This document shows positions 16,565 to 28,903 of a stretch of 63,500 nucleotides of DNA, in pieces. The notes beneath the pieces were generated by a model that saw only the letters and a program-made list of their open reading frames with translations, did no database searches and had not been told where the DNA came from. This DNA comes from Cristatella mucedo. Taxonomy: Eukaryota > Bryozoa > Phylactolaemata > Cristatellidae. The position numbers were made by a program, and so were the translations under genes. The stretch spans positions 301,501 to 365,000 of the forward strand of contig WPIO01000169.1 in assembly GCA_009760855.2 (NCBI GenBank), read 5' to 3'. How positions within the stretch are numbered: position 1 is the first letter of the stretch; each line of letters begins with the position of its first letter.

Positions 16565-17735
16565 TAGGCCAGAAAGCAGTGAGTTGCAGAAGTCGAGACG
16601 GGATGTCATGAATGCACGGACCAACTTGGACGTGGTATCCTTATCTAAACAAGCCCGAATTTTAGCAATGATATGTAGCTGAAAGTAGGCATATTTGACC
16701 ATGGAGCTGATGTGGTCGTCTATCGAGAGGTCACTTTGGAACATGACACCTAAGTTTCGAGCTGATTCAACTCAAGATATGCTGGCAGAGCCAATTTTGA
16801 GCGTCAGCCTTTCCAATTTCTGAATCCCACTGGGTTTGCCCATAACTAGTAAGTTAGTTTTATCATCGTTAAGTTTTAGAAAATTTGCTGCCATCCATGT
16901 GCGGATGTCATCAATGCATGCAGCTAGCGAGTTGAGAGAATTTGAGGTGCTCGAAGGCTGGGAGGGATCAAAGCAAAGGTACAACTGAGTGTCATCTGCA
17001 TAGAAGTGAAAGCCTAGATTGTGCTTGACAATCACATGAGCAAGAGGGAGAGTATAAACTGCGAAAAGAACCGGACCTAGCACGGAGCCCTGAGGTACCC
17101 CATATTTCAGAGGTACTTCAGATGATCTTTGTCCATTCCCGTCAATACTCTGGAGTCTTCCACTGAGATAGGACCTGAACCATTGCAGAGCAGTGCTAGT
17201 GATGCCCAGGCGAGATAAGAGGCGCTCTAGAAGAACTTTGTAATCGATGGTGTCAAAAGCTGCCGAAAGATCGAGCAAAACAAGCAGAGACACTCTACCT
17301 ATGTCTGCATTCCTAAGTAGGTTGTTGTATACCCTAAGCAATGCTGACTCCATGGAGTGATTAGCTCTAAAGCCCGACTGGAACTTACTAGCAAGGTTTG
17401 AAGTTTCGATATATGAGTTCAGCTGGTCTGCCACGACCCGTTCCAGTGTCTTTGATAGGAATGGTAGAAGCCGTGATGGCACACTAGGTAAGGTGATTGC
17501 TTTCACGACCTCGGTCCCGAGGTCGTGGGTTCGATTCCTGCAGTGGGCGATTCTATATCGCCACTGCAAGCGGTGGTGATAGCCATTAAGGCTCTTCTGT
17601 CGCTATACAAAAAGAGGCTGTTAAATCAGCTAGGATTTATTTATTTATCTAAGGGAGACACGGCGGTAGTTGCTCAAGTTCTCTTGGTCTAGTGTCGCTT
17701 TCCTGAGAAGTAGCCTGACTACAGCTTTTTTGTAA
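16565..17735 (-). mobile_element. LINE A, antisense, polymerase half of the host copy
   Basis: The minus strand contains an uninterrupted reverse-transcriptase core in the frame open 17569 to 16772 (its first part is SINE2): LLPFLSKTLERVVADQLNSY, SGFRANHS, motif A LLDLSAAFDTIDY, YGVPQGSVLGPVLF, the catalytic YADDTQLYL, then ANFLKLNDDKTNLLVMG. It continues into the finger-to-tail linker at 16565-16744. A SINE2 copy at 17471-17650 interrupts it; LINE sequence resumes to about 17735. No full-length ORF survives. Confidence 0.92.
17471..17650 (+). mobile_element. SINE2 inserted into LINE A
   Basis: It starts CCGTGATGGCACACTAGGTAAGG and has B-box GTCGTGGGTTCGATTCC, the CACTGCAAGCGGTGGTGATAG body, and the GCTGTTAAATCAGC hairpin with ATTTATTTATT tail. 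The interrupted LINE reads 'GGTAGAAG' before it and 'AAGGGAGAC' after it, giving at least an AAG duplication. Confidence 0.88.
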
Positions 17736-18407
17736 GGATGCAATTGTGCTCACAAATTTTAGAATTACGCAAGCAATCCTTATTCTCTGAGTTTTACTCA
17801 TCCAAGAGATGACCTGGCATCTATCATTTCAAGTCAAGGGACCAGGAGTTGTACGGGCGTTTGGTCTAAAACTGGCTACTGGATGAACACCAAATCTTCG
17901 CATGATGTCAATGATCCTTCTAGATTGCTTAAATGTCCTATATTTAGAACACCAGGTTCGTGTTGCTGTATTACTGTGGCTCCGGCGGCAGCAGTTTTTG
18001 GGCGTCTCACGAAGGCCTCAGGCAGACGCTGCAGTTTATTCTCTCACGCGTACATATATGCGAGCTGGCTGACTCATTGCAGATGGGGGACTGCAACTGT
18101 GGTGGGAAACGTTCCCTACATCAAAGGCCGGACTCTGCTGTGCCGAGTCAACTGTCCAACCACCCGCTGCAGTTGGAACACACATTAGTAGCCAGACGCT
18201 AATTAAAAAAGCAGAAGCAGCAGGCGCTCACAACAGTGACCTTAATCATCCGCAACTGTTGTAAAACTCAGCAGCTCTTGCGGCCCGTCGTCAAAGCCGT
18301 AGCTGCCTCATCACACCAGTTTTGTCTGAGTTTCACCTTTCACCTAGCATAGAATCGAATTCAATACCCTCTTTCTGGCTGACAGGTCGATTCGGTTGCT
18401 TGCATCC

Positions 18408-18434
18408 ACCCACCCACCCACCCACCCACCCATT
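18408..18434 (+). repeat. CCCA tandem repeat
   Basis: About six CACC/CCCA units. It lies in otherwise unrecognised DNA between 17740 and 18890, apart from a small LINE A scrap at about 18525-18590 (R-T-K-S-K-S-F-G-Y-R-A-F-S-S-Y-A on the + strand) and a G10 run at 18494. Confidence 0.85.
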
Positions 18435-18899
18435 CGAGCACTTGTTCCAGCACTTGCTCCAGTGTGCGTTTTTCGAACCGCCCGCTATTCGGCGGGGGGG
18501 GGGGGTTCCAGCAGTATCGCCGACAGGCGCACTAAATCGAAATCTTTTGGCTATCGGGCCTTCAGCTCATATGCGCAGTCTTCAACTGGCTTGTGGCTTC
18601 TGCAGCCACGCGCACGGACTTTGTATCCTTTAAGTGTTAGTGAAAGACGTACAGCTGTACCGTAGCGGTGGGAGTGTCTTTTTATTTCCCGTTTGCCTGG
18701 TCGCCGGCGAATGATTCTGTGCATGCGACTAATGAGGGGTGCATCATACCAACTGGCCCGATTGTGGCCTTACTTGCGTTCGCGCGCCTGTCTAAGCACG
18801 GCACCTTGCTTGCCATTCACTCTCGATACACGACACCTCTGCTTCTCTTGCAGCGAGTTGCGAATCGCCCGAAAAAAAACAATATCCAGACACTGCACT

Positions 18900-18972
18900 G
18901 TACAGATGCCGCAGGGCTCGAGCCCTCGACCTTAGTGGGTAAGGGCATTACATCTGGGCCAAACCAGCAAAC
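18900..18972 (-). repeat. SINE1 head fragment, antisense
   Basis: The minus strand shows TGGTTTGGCCCAGATG, then the B-box side GGTCGAGGGCTCGAGCCC, then TGCGGCATCTG. It matches the SINE1 head and lacks the 3' tail. Confidence 0.6.
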
Positions 18973-19184
18973 ATGAAGCAAATAGAAAATAGAGCTTCGG
19001 TTCTCCTTGAGCGGTAACAGAGGAGTTAATATTAATATCTGTGATTATAAAGAAAAGTAGCGGAATGCACTTTTGCATCAATTGTTACAGCATTCTCTGA
19101 CGCAAGCGTCATCGTCACTAGAGGCAAGCAAGTGGCCCTCAGCTGAAGTTAAATTAATCGAAAACAAATATGGCGAGCGCAGCC

Positions 19185-19317
<133 letters not shown>

Positions 19318-19679
19318 CGGAGCACTCTTAACGCACGAGTTTGAGTACCACTTAAAGAAAGAGCAATTGTGATATTGGCTACATAATAATACTGCCTCTA
19401 TAAATCACAGCGTCGACTAGCGAGCGACCGTCTTTCATAGGTCCCTGAATGTTAGCTTGCAAAAAATACCTGCTGAAATTCGCAGACGTAATTTCCTGCA
19501 CGCAGGTGGAATCCTGCTTCTTGAGCTACAGTCACATCTCTTCCAAATTACCACTGAACACCATGCACTCATGCACGCAAGCTTACTCATTAATCAAACT
19601 ATGAACTACGTCGGTATATATCAATCTAGCTAGATCGGTATACTTCGCAAATCGACGACCTCCCAAAGAAAGCATAGCA

Positions 19680-19810
19680 GCAGAGTAGGCTTAGCGGCTA
19701 TCACCACTGTCTGCAGTCAGTTGGCAATAAAGGATCGCCCACTGCAGGATTCGAACGCACGACCTCGCTCGTCAAGACCGAGCACGTTACCTCCTGGGTG
19801 GCGTGGCCAG
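19680..19810 (-). mobile_element. SINE2 copy, antisense
   Basis: The minus strand has ACCCAGGAGGTAACGTGCTCGG, the B-box GAGGTCGTGCGTTCGAATCC, then GCAGTGGGCGATCCTTTATTGCC and the GTGGTGATAGCCGCTAAG body. The tail is absent. Confidence 0.75.
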
Positions 19811-19829
19811 CTGTGAGCTTAGGCACAAT

Positions 19830-20870
19830 AGATCGTCGACAACTAGTCGTGGCTGAGAACCCGAATAGATGCTGCTACTGGTAGCGGTCGCCGGATCTCG
19901 CGCTGTGGGAGGAGCGACCGGCACCTGATCTGGGTGCTCGTCCCCTCCCGTCCTCGTCCCCACCCGTCGGTGCCTCGCCGTTCAGGCGACTGAGGATGGG
20001 GGGAGGAGGAGACGCCCGATCGCCTATCGCCCACCTGGGGCTAATCCTACCGCTTTTATTTAAGAGTATCCAGGTGCAACTCGTCGTCATCTTCGAGGGA
20101 AAGAGTTGAGAGTAGGTAAGAGTGAGAGTAGGTGATCAAGCGAGCGAGCGAGCGAGCGAGCTTGTGAGAATGCTCAGGTGTTGGCAGAGGCAGATTGAGA
20201 GGATGCCCCCACCCCCACTGCTCGGACGCAAGGGAAGAACGAAAACACTCTGCCCCAGTGCACGTCGGCGGCTCCTCACCGGCCTCGAGGGCCGTGGGAC
20301 GACCCACGGACTTCGAAGACAGCAGGCCGCACATAGCCTCCAGCAATAAATAGCTAAGTGCAACTAGATGACTTGGCACGCTAGGTAGGGATCCGACATG
20401 CCTAGTGCATCGGTTCTCGATTACGCCCGATTATGCCTAGTCCATCGGTTGTTTGTGCAAGCCAGATAGTTAGGTTGGGTGCTCGGTAGAGCTTTCGCGA
20501 GACCAGCGAAGCAGGTGTTGTGGTGGCGACAGACCTGGCGCATCTCTGAAACGCGATACGTGTATAAGGTGTGGAGAGGTAGCTCAGGTGTGCTGCGAGA
20601 CTGCAACTGCCAGTGCTATGTCCTGACCAAATAAACTATGGCCGCCAAGCCCCGTTGGAGGCCGTGCTTGGTTCGGTTACGCCTCAGCAGCCGCCAGCTG
20701 CTGGCTGGCGAATTATCAAGGCGTGATAGGCACGGCCGCACGGTCGCCGCCGCCCCAGAAGGAGCTACGAGACTAAATAGGCTAGGTCGCGCGAGTGCCT
20801 ATGCTCCGCTAGGGAGGGTGAGCACCACCAGGGAGCGTAAGGCTTGCTCGGTCGGACGTCCAACTTAAAA
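19830..20870 (+). mobile_element. Possible LTR-like element (ends not resolved)
   Basis: This 1-kb block between SINE2 and LINE B has a promoter-like TTTTATTTAAGAGTA at about 20052, similar to GTATTTAAGAGTC in the solo LTR at 54973. It also has AATAAA-type signals at about 20344 and 20629 and no coding potential. I could not find terminal TG/CA ends with a target duplication, so the assignment is tentative. A GAGC tandem repeat lies at 20140-20162. Confidence 0.25.
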
Positions 20871-20879
20871 AACCCGTGG

Positions 20880-21890
20880 CGTTACTCGAACCAATCGCAT
20901 CCTTAGCAGCAGCGATGGCGGTAATGTTGCTGCCTGTGCCCTGCTTGATCCGCCAGCTGCATTCGACTCTATTCGACCCCGATATCCTATTCGAACGATT
21001 GAGAACAGCGACCAGTCTGGCAGACGAGGCACTGGTTCAAAGCGTACTTTTCTGATCTTGTTCAATCTGTGTCATGCGGTGGTTGGTCCTCTCTCGGTCC
21101 TGTTCACCATTTGTACTGAACATACGGTGAAAACGATTTGGAGGAATGGGCTATTATGTCTAAGTTGACGAGACCCAGCTGCATTTGTTGTCGCTTAAAC
21201 CATCGGAATCCGTTATAGCGACTGATAAAGTAAATGCTTGCCTTGCAGACACTCGATCCTGGATGTTGGCAAGTTTTATTAAGCTAAAAGGCGATAAAAC
21301 TGAACTCCTACTCATAGGACGCCTTAAACGTGCAGCTGGACTGGGAGACTCGACTCTTCTAATTGATGAGACTGCTGCACTGTCGTCGCCATGTATTCTT
21401 AATTTAGGCGCCCTCTTAGATAAATGCTTACATTTGGCAGTTTCATTAAGAAGAATGCTTCTACGGCCAGCCCTCGCGTCTCATTCCATTTCTAAGATTA
21501 TGACTGTCTGCCAAGGTGTCTTGGTCAAAATACAACCAGCTCATGGTTCCACCTGGGTTGGACTGCTGCGGTTCCGTTTAGGCTGGGGTATCGATAAAAA
21601 GCCACCAAGCCTGCGCAGCCGGCGACGAATATGGCTGCACAGTCATGTCGAAAAACCCCAGAGGTTCAGCCGTATGTCTCCTTAGCTGAAGGAGCTGCGA
21701 CAGCTCCGAATCGGACCAACGGATGCAGAGAAAAGCTCTTACACTGACTCACGAGGCCGTCGCGGCTTACTCGCTCGCTCCTTCGCACCTAGCTGAACTG
21801 CTGAACCAGTTTCAGCCTCCTCGCGCTCTCATGTCCTCTATGGACAATTAGTTAGTCGTTTGATTCCTTCGCCTAAGGCCTTAGGTATAA
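20880..21890 (+). mobile_element. LINE B, sense, degraded polymerase region
   Basis: The + strand shows decayed copies of motif A (ALLDPPAAFDSI), 'RLRT..SLADEAL', 'FTICTE', KPSES...ACLADTRSWM, FIKLKGDKTELLLIGR (open 21185-21685), and 'RALMSSMDN'. All align with the better LINE B copy at 38622-40262 read from the other strand. Several frameshifts make it inactive. Confidence 0.8.
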
Positions 21891-22714
21891 ATTATGTATA
21901 AATTTTAATTATAATAAATAATTGTAATTTTAATTATAATAAATAATTATACCTTATGTATAAATTTCATGCTCGCCGGGCCCTGCACGTAATTTTCATG
22001 CTCACCGCATCTCCAAGGATTCCCTTATCAATATCAAAATGTGAAATGGTCCAATAAGCGAGCCAGTACTAGTACTGTCGGATCTTTCAGCCGTCGCCTG
22101 CCGCCGTTTTCCGTTCTAGCCCAGGACGCCGATAGAGACGCCGTATCTGCGTGCAGGGTGCGGGTGCCTGCGATGAATGCACGCGACTGCCCTGGCCAGA
22201 GGGCGTGCGCTGTCAGGGCCCGCTGCTGCCCGCGCTGCTGCCCACGGACGAGCGACTGACCTTTAACTTCCCGGCGCCGCCGGCGGCTGCACCGGGAAGC
22301 GGCAGCTTAGCGCGTTGCTGAGTTGTGATCCATTTGCGGCTCCTGCGAGGCCGGACTAGCACGAGCCGCTCAACTGATCGAGTAGCAGCAGCAGCCAATG
22401 TCCAGCCAGCGATAACGAATCGAACGAGAGATAATAACGAGAATCGCAGCGAGCGCCCGATAAAACGCGATCGCGGCGCACTTCGCTACCTGGCAGCAGC
22501 GCCGCCCCCCGTGTCCACGGTCGGTGCGATGCCTTTATCATTGAATGCCGAGAATTAAAATGAGACTTCAGAGCGGCAGACGATTGCAATCCGTGGTTGG
22601 AGAGCCTCGCGCGGCGGCGAGGCTGAACGACGCCGGTGAAAGAGGACGACGCCTCGCGGGAGCAACAGCTGACACTCGAGCTCAGCCAAAGGGCACGCCC
22701 CCCCGTCTTATCTC

Positions 22715-22990
<276 letters not shown>

Positions 22991-23024
22991 GATTCCCTTT
23001 GCATCATGAGTTGCAGAGGAAACT

Positions 23025-23195
23025 TCATTTGTATAGTTCATTTGTATAGCGCGCTAGGATAACCTAATCTCTATTCAGGCGCTTGGTATATGCCACGGGG
23101 CTTGAGCCCCCTCAACGTGGTCATCAAATGCACCTTAATCTCGGTTCGAGGCGAGCGCCTTATCTACAGGGCGCACTGATGGTCGCCGTCGCAGT
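23025..23195 (-). mobile_element. SINE1 copy, antisense
   Basis: The minus strand reads a CGCTCGCC head, the B-box region GGGCTCAAGCCCCG, TGGCATATACCAAGCGCCTGAATAG, AGATTAGGTTATCCTAGCGCGC and AAATGAAC. This is the SINE1 order with the shared hairpin tail. Confidence 0.75.
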
Positions 23196-23756
23196 GACTT
23201 GGTTCAGAACCGTGCAGCAGCAGCAGCAATGGGCAGATAAAACCAAAGAGCCCAGGTGCCTTCATCGCAGTTCTGAGAGCCCGACGGCTCTGCGTTTTTC
23301 TGCGTCAGTTTCTGCCGATTCAGGTCACACGCCACGATTTCCGAATGATGGGAATTGCAGTAACCTGCACGCAATGTGACAAGCAGATAAGCTAAGAGAG
23401 TAGGTTTCCAATATAAAATAAGTACCGGACCTCGCACACTCGGTTCAATGTTCCACCTAAATGTTCGCCTTCAAGCTGCTGGCACTGCTGATCTAATCTC
23501 GAATATCATCGCCATCTAAGAAGACTACTAACCCTCCTGACTCCATAATTAGCATTGTCCTTCTGAGATGTATCCGGTTCTGCCCGGCATAAATAACACA
23601 TCGTGGGGGCTGCATGTCCTCAGCCTTTGATTCAGAGTCCATACACCACTCGAAAAGGCTTTGTTTAGTCCATACAATTAGAAGTCTGCAATAGGCCACG
23701 GTCAGCAACTCCCATCTAGTTTTTCCATTGCATTTTCTATCGCAGACACGAAGCTC

Positions 23757-23945
23757 GGTGAGCCGTGATGGCACACTAGGCAAGGCGGTTGCTTTTCACA
23801 ACCTCGGTCCGAGGTCGTGGGTTCGAATCCTGCGGTGGGCGATCCTGTATCGCCACTGCAAGCGGTAGTGATAGCCGTAAAGGCTCTTCTGTCGCTATAA
23901 AAAAGAGGCTGCTTAATCAGCTAGGATTTATTTATTTATTTAGTG
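23757..23945 (+). mobile_element. SINE2, well-preserved copy
   Basis: GAGCCGTGATGGCACACTAGGCAAGG starts the copy. B-box GAGGTCGTGGGTTCGAATCC, the CACTGCAAGCGGTAGTGATAGCC body and an ATTTATTTATTTAG tail follow. This is a good reference copy for the family. Confidence 0.9.
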
Positions 23946-24109
23946 AAGGCAGACCAAATAAAAAAAATCTTATATTTAGGTGTCAAGCCTAGCAAAAATG
24001 TTCTCGTGAAGATTTAGAACCAATCGTCTTTGGAAAGAGCCAGCAGTGCTGTTGCCAACGAGTTACCAACGACCCTCTTATGAAGGCTGAACTATGTTAA
24101 GGTCACCCT

Positions 24110-24560
24110 GTTAGCTCTCCGTGTTAGATCTCTCGGTAGAGTGTCGTGCCATTGATCACGAATGATCGGAGTTGAGCGACTGTTTTCTCGCCTGGGTATC
24201 TGTGGCACTGGACTGTCAGTGGTTTAGGCCATCTCATTCATCCGGTTGACCTTTAAAATACAGTGTAGCCCAGGGATTAGTGCTTCCCTAACTTGTTTTC
24301 ACCCGATTTCTAGTCTCCATCTTGCCGATTCAATCGGCAGTCTTGGGATTTCACATTCAAGCACGCGAAGCAGTACCCGCGGTTTGATCCTCCCTCCCTC
24401 CCTGACTTCTTTCAGAACGCCGAAATGTTTTAATTCCAGTGCAGCGTGTAGTGCTGATATTTGCAATTGGATTTTTCCCGCAAATTTTATCAAGTTGCAG
24501 GACGATAAAATGAGTTGCTATCAATGTGCAAGCCAATTGTTACGTAGAAATTGGAAAACG
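24110..24560 (+). mobile_element. LINE A, sense, heavily degraded
   Basis: The + strand retains scraps of motif A ('AIDHE'), 'LGICGTGLSVV' and the 'FRPSH' region, and then 'CSADICNWIFPANFIKLQDDK' at about 24450-24510, equivalent to 'CIDDIRTWMAANFLKLNDDK' of the 16565-17735 copy. The YADD box is lost. Confidence 0.65.
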
Positions 24561-24967
24561 AACCCACTCGCTGGCTCGGCTGGCGTATCGCCTGTAGCGT
24601 CTGCATGCAGTTTCGGTGTACTACTCCCAAATAAGCCGTAGAAATTTGCTTTCCCTTACATATTTCGTATCCATAATCAACGTTGGAGCTTCAGTTGGAA
24701 TGTATTTTCGTTTAAGATATCCGTTTGAAAGTAGACAGAGCAAAAGTTAGTAAAACGGAAAAAACAGACAGTTACCAGAAAGCCTACCTATGATGCTATG
24801 CAAAAGTGTTCCTATTATGTTAATTGCGCCAGCAAGGGAATCCTTCTGATCTGGCCGAGTCTGGCTGGCGAGAAGAAATTGGGTGCAGCCGATACTACTT
24901 CCGCGATTTCCTTCCGATGTAAAGGATCGTCTTTGTCGTAGAAGGAGGTACCGTCGTGTCAATGATG

Positions 24968-25047
24968 TGATACTCTTTCTCTCCCTCTCCCTCTCTCTCT
25001 CGCTCACTCGCTCTCTCTCGCTCTCGCTCTCTCTCTCTCTCTCTCGC
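24968..25047 (+). repeat. CT microsatellite with CTCG variants
   Basis: An imperfect (CT)n tract. Unrecognised DNA of rising GC content follows to 26100. Confidence 0.9.
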
Positions 25048-26129
25048 GGTCTTCGCTCGTGCTCACGACTGCTGCAGCAGGCTCGTAGTCTCGGCCGCCA
25101 TTTGTTTTCCCGTTCGCACTGGATCGGTGCCTCTTAATGCGGCAGGCTCCATGAAACCGTACGCTCTTGGCGTCCCCTTATCTTGCGGCTGCGACGTAGT
25201 CGTCTGTAAGCCGATAGTTTGCAGCGCCTGCTACTGGCCCACGGAAAGTTCTTTTTGTTTTTAGATCGGGACGCAATTCTACACTTTTACAGTCATTTCA
25301 AATTCTGGCCTGATTTCCGTTCTTGGTTACACCGCCGCCAGTCGTCGCTTCTCTTTCTGCAGCGCCGCCGGGTGTGCTTCGTCGACCACCGCCATCGTCG
25401 GAGGACCGAGCGAGACGCCTCTCTGGCTGCGAGCGGAGCGGTGCGCTCTCCTCAGTCTACGATAGATTGCATCGCGCTGCGCTGAGATGCAAGCGCGGCA
25501 CCTCCGTCCGCTGTCGGCGTCAACGAGCTCGTCGACGACCCCGCACCGTTTTATACGCATTAGTTTGATAGGGGAGTCGAATCCCCTCTGACGTCAGGAC
25601 CATTGTTTGACCGCCGCGAAACCGTGAGCGCAGTGCCATGCCAGGTCGAGGTTCTACTTCGCGACTTGGCGTCAACCCACGCGGTCTGACCGCACCGTCA
25701 CCCACGTTCGCCGGCCCCGTCAGCATATGTAAATCGTCGACATCGATTCTTATTGAGCTCGCCTATCTATTTCTGGCGTCAGCTTCTCGCTTGCAAAAGC
25801 GGCGCTGGCTCGCGTCCGCTCTCCGATCGAAAGGATTCACTCTCTCTCTCTCTCTCTGCAGCGATGGTAGCTCGAAAATCCGCGGAACGAAAACCGCGCC
25901 CTCAAAAAAAAGGTCGCCGGAATGTGCGCAGAAGCGAAACGCCCCGCCAATTTCGACTCATTTCGAGCTCGTCCTGGCAACTGTCCCTGGGCTGCTACTG
26001 TCGCCAAGCCGCTGCACCTGAGCTACTGAGGCGTCTTAAGTGAATCCATCCGTGGTCATTTATGATTATTCTATTATTCTATTCATATTCTTCATTTACG
26101 ATTGCCAGTAAATCGAGGCTGCACTCCGG

Positions 26130-26762
26130 ATGGCTTGCGCCGCGAGCCGCACCGCGACCGCGGCAAAAGCGACGCGGACGAGGCGCGAGCTTCAGAAAGC
26201 GAAAGCATTGGTAAAAGAAAAGAAAAAAGAAAGCGACGCTGTTTTAAAACCCAGCGAAAGCGAACGTCATCGAAGAGACGCCAGTAGCACCGACTCTTTT
26301 CCCTCTCACGTCGAGGCTTGGCAGCGACTAGCGAGGCGGCTACTGGGAGATGCGGCGGACGCCGACGACCTTGACCTCGCCCTAGCCGGCTGCGCTCAAT
26401 TTCGCTAAGCGCGAAGAGGCCGCCGTGGGAAGGCGCGGGCGCGAGAGCGCGTCTCGAAATTCTCGAAGATTCTGCCGAGCGCCGCCGCCGCCGCGACGCG
26501 AGCGACGGGACGCCTCAGCACCTTTGCGAAGCGCTCTGTCGAGAGCGCTCTCTTCGCGGCGCGCGCTCTCTACATGCCCGTCAGCTTTCGAGTTCGTAGT
26601 ACTCCGCCGGCCTACTGGGGCCGCTGGCGGGGCCGCCGGTAGGAGGGCGGGCGAGGCGACACCGATGGCCGAGCTATCGGCGCTAGGCGGCGCCTATCGG
26701 CGGCGGCTCCGCGGATCTCCGCGGGCAGGCTGCGCTTCGGGCTTCTCGCGGCGGCGGCAGCA

Positions 26763-26799
<37 letters not shown>

Positions 26800-27480
26800 G
26801 GGTCTCCGCGCGGAACGGAAAGAGGCCGGTCACTCGAATGGCGGCGGCCGGTAGGGGGAGGGGTGGTTGAGAAGGAGGCCAATCGTCGACCGCTCGGGCG
26901 TATCAGCAGGCGCGAGCTCGCATACGTCGTCCCTGACCGCTAGCGCCACGGGTCGGCAAGGTCACGTGAGCTCAACCTACCGCTCTCTCGCAGAGGGGCG
27001 GCGGCGAAGCTCGTACGGCAACAGAGTCGCGCGCGCCGGTGAAGCGGAACGCCGCGAATCGTACCGGCTCGCGACAATGTCACCCGGCAGTGCGTCGATT
27101 GTGTGCGCCGCTATCGTCTGCTGCTCGCGTAAGTTGGGATCGCTCGGGCGCAGCCGGCGAGCGGGCGCGCAGCTGCTGCCGCCGCTGCTGCTTGGCGCCG
27201 CCGCGCACGCCTCGAGTTCGTCCCCACCATTCTGCCTCGCGTTCGTCGTCCTCGGCCGCGCGGCCTTCGCACCCGTCGCGCCCGTCACACATCTCGAGTA
27301 CCCGCGCTCAGCGTCGTCCCTAAGGCTAGGAGCCGGGGTTTCAAGGGCGTGTTCACGCCATCGCCACGCTTGCGGCAGACAGAGAAGGGTCTTCCGCTGC
27401 AGAACTCGAACCCTCGGGCCTGGATTCTGAAGTGCACGCTGGCGCTTTACCTCGAATCTTTTACTACTTTTCTCTCTCTT
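26130..27480 (+). promoter_or_regulatory. CpG-rich region with candidate alternative START2 first exon
   Basis: The region holds a Lys/Glu/Ala-rich open frame (26130-26408) of unknown meaning, a CGG tract at 26764-26797, and a candidate first exon 27077-27128: ATG in A-3 context, 17 codons of mostly hydrophobic residues (MSPGSASIVCAAIVCC...), then C|GTAAGT, a strong donor in phase 1. That phase fits START2 exon 2 at 34277. No downstream START exons exist between here and 29835, so an alternative START2 promoter is the simplest reading. Confidence 0.35.
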
Positions 27481-27638
27481 TTACGCCTCGGTAGTTAGAC
27501 CCGGGGGGGGATAGTAACGTAACGAAAACCTCGCGAGGTCAACGGCTTAGCGCCGTCGCCGCTGGGAAATTCTCGCCTCGCTCTCGCATGCCGCAGCTCT
27601 CAGCATGCCGCAGGATGTAGCGCGTAGGGAGAGGACGA

Positions 27639-27639
27639 G

Positions 27640-27699
<60 letters not shown>
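27639..27699 (+). repeat. GGC trinucleotide repeat (about 20 units)
   Basis: A pure (GGC)n tract, one of three in the GC-rich region upstream of START2. Confidence 0.97.
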
Positions 27700-28367
27700 T
27701 TCGGGAAACGCTACGGGCGCCGACGCTGAGCGCCGAACGTGGCACTCTGTGTGCGCTACATCAGACGTGCGACCGCTAGCGCCCCGTATGCCGTTTTCGC
27801 GGGGCTGCTACTCAGGCAGCTAGCTGGTCTCGTTGTCAACGCGAAGAGAAAATGAAGGGGATGGAGAAATGCGCCTCTTTCTCCTGAGAGCCGCGCTGCA
27901 GCGATACAGCTGCGTGCATTCGATCGTAGAAAACTTACGCTATACTAAGGTGAAAGATTGTCCTATCCTTTCCCTTTGTGCGAATACGTAGCATTAGCCC
28001 GCAAGCGTTTGGAATTAGTGCGAAATGATTGCATTACCATTCGGCCTGCAGCCGAAGGAGGCCTGTCCTATAAATAAACGTCGGACGCTGACCTTTGTTA
28101 TCAGGCATATATGCATGCACGTGTGTGCAGAAGAACGATCGAATTGCTTAATTTCGACACCTTGTATAACGCAAAATTAAAGTGCAAGCTCATTTGTTTT
28201 ACATTTTCTTGCGCTTTCTTCGCCGCTGAGACGCACCTATCCGGCACTGTGGCCCGCCAATAGCGTCATCCGGGCGCGTTTTCGGTCGCTTCGGGGGGAG
28301 GGGGTCGTCGTGGCCCCACAAAGGCACTGCGGGCTACAGGGATTCGGCAAAGGTCCAATGTAATAAT

Positions 28368-28565
28368 ACTAATAATAGTAATAATACATTCGTATCGTGC
28401 CCTCAGAGAACCTAATCTCTTTATTGGCACTTTACACATACTACAAAGGAAGCACGATCGACTGGTTGACGGTAGCAAGCTTAATGTCAACAAGCATAAC
28501 ATGGTTAGAGGGGACATGCATAGGGTCAGCATGCAAATATGGTTAACAGAAGACTGCAAATTTCC
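28368..28565 (-). repeat. LINE A 3' UTR tail, antisense
   Basis: ATT-type repeats come first, then the complement of the GCGCC...AGAGATTAGGTTCTCTGAGGGC hairpin, then the 3' UTR block with 'CATGCTGACCCTATGCATGTCC'. It is an extreme 5'-truncated copy. Confidence 0.8.
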
Positions 28566-28699
28566 ATAAGCAGCCGGGAGAAGAACTGTCGTCATTGGGC
28601 GGCATTGCGATCGCTATGGGCCAATCATCAGCGAATAGAAATTGAGCGTTGTGGGTTGGTGAGGCCTTAAAATATTCTCGCAACTCGCGGCGCTAGTGG

Positions 28700-28836
28700 A
28701 GTCGTTGTGCCCTTGACGCACAGGTTTGTTCCGGGCGCGGCCGTAGTGCGGCCCCCGAGTCTCGTTCCGTGCGCTCGGCTCACCAGCTGTAGAGGCGGTC
28801 CGTCGCCCAGCCAGGTCCGGAGTCTGCTAGCCTGTG

Positions 28837-28903
<67 letters not shown>

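Noticed and set aside
25565-25590. GGGGAGTCGAATCCCC resembling a tRNA T-arm
   Set aside because: One base short in the loop and no upstream tRNA body.
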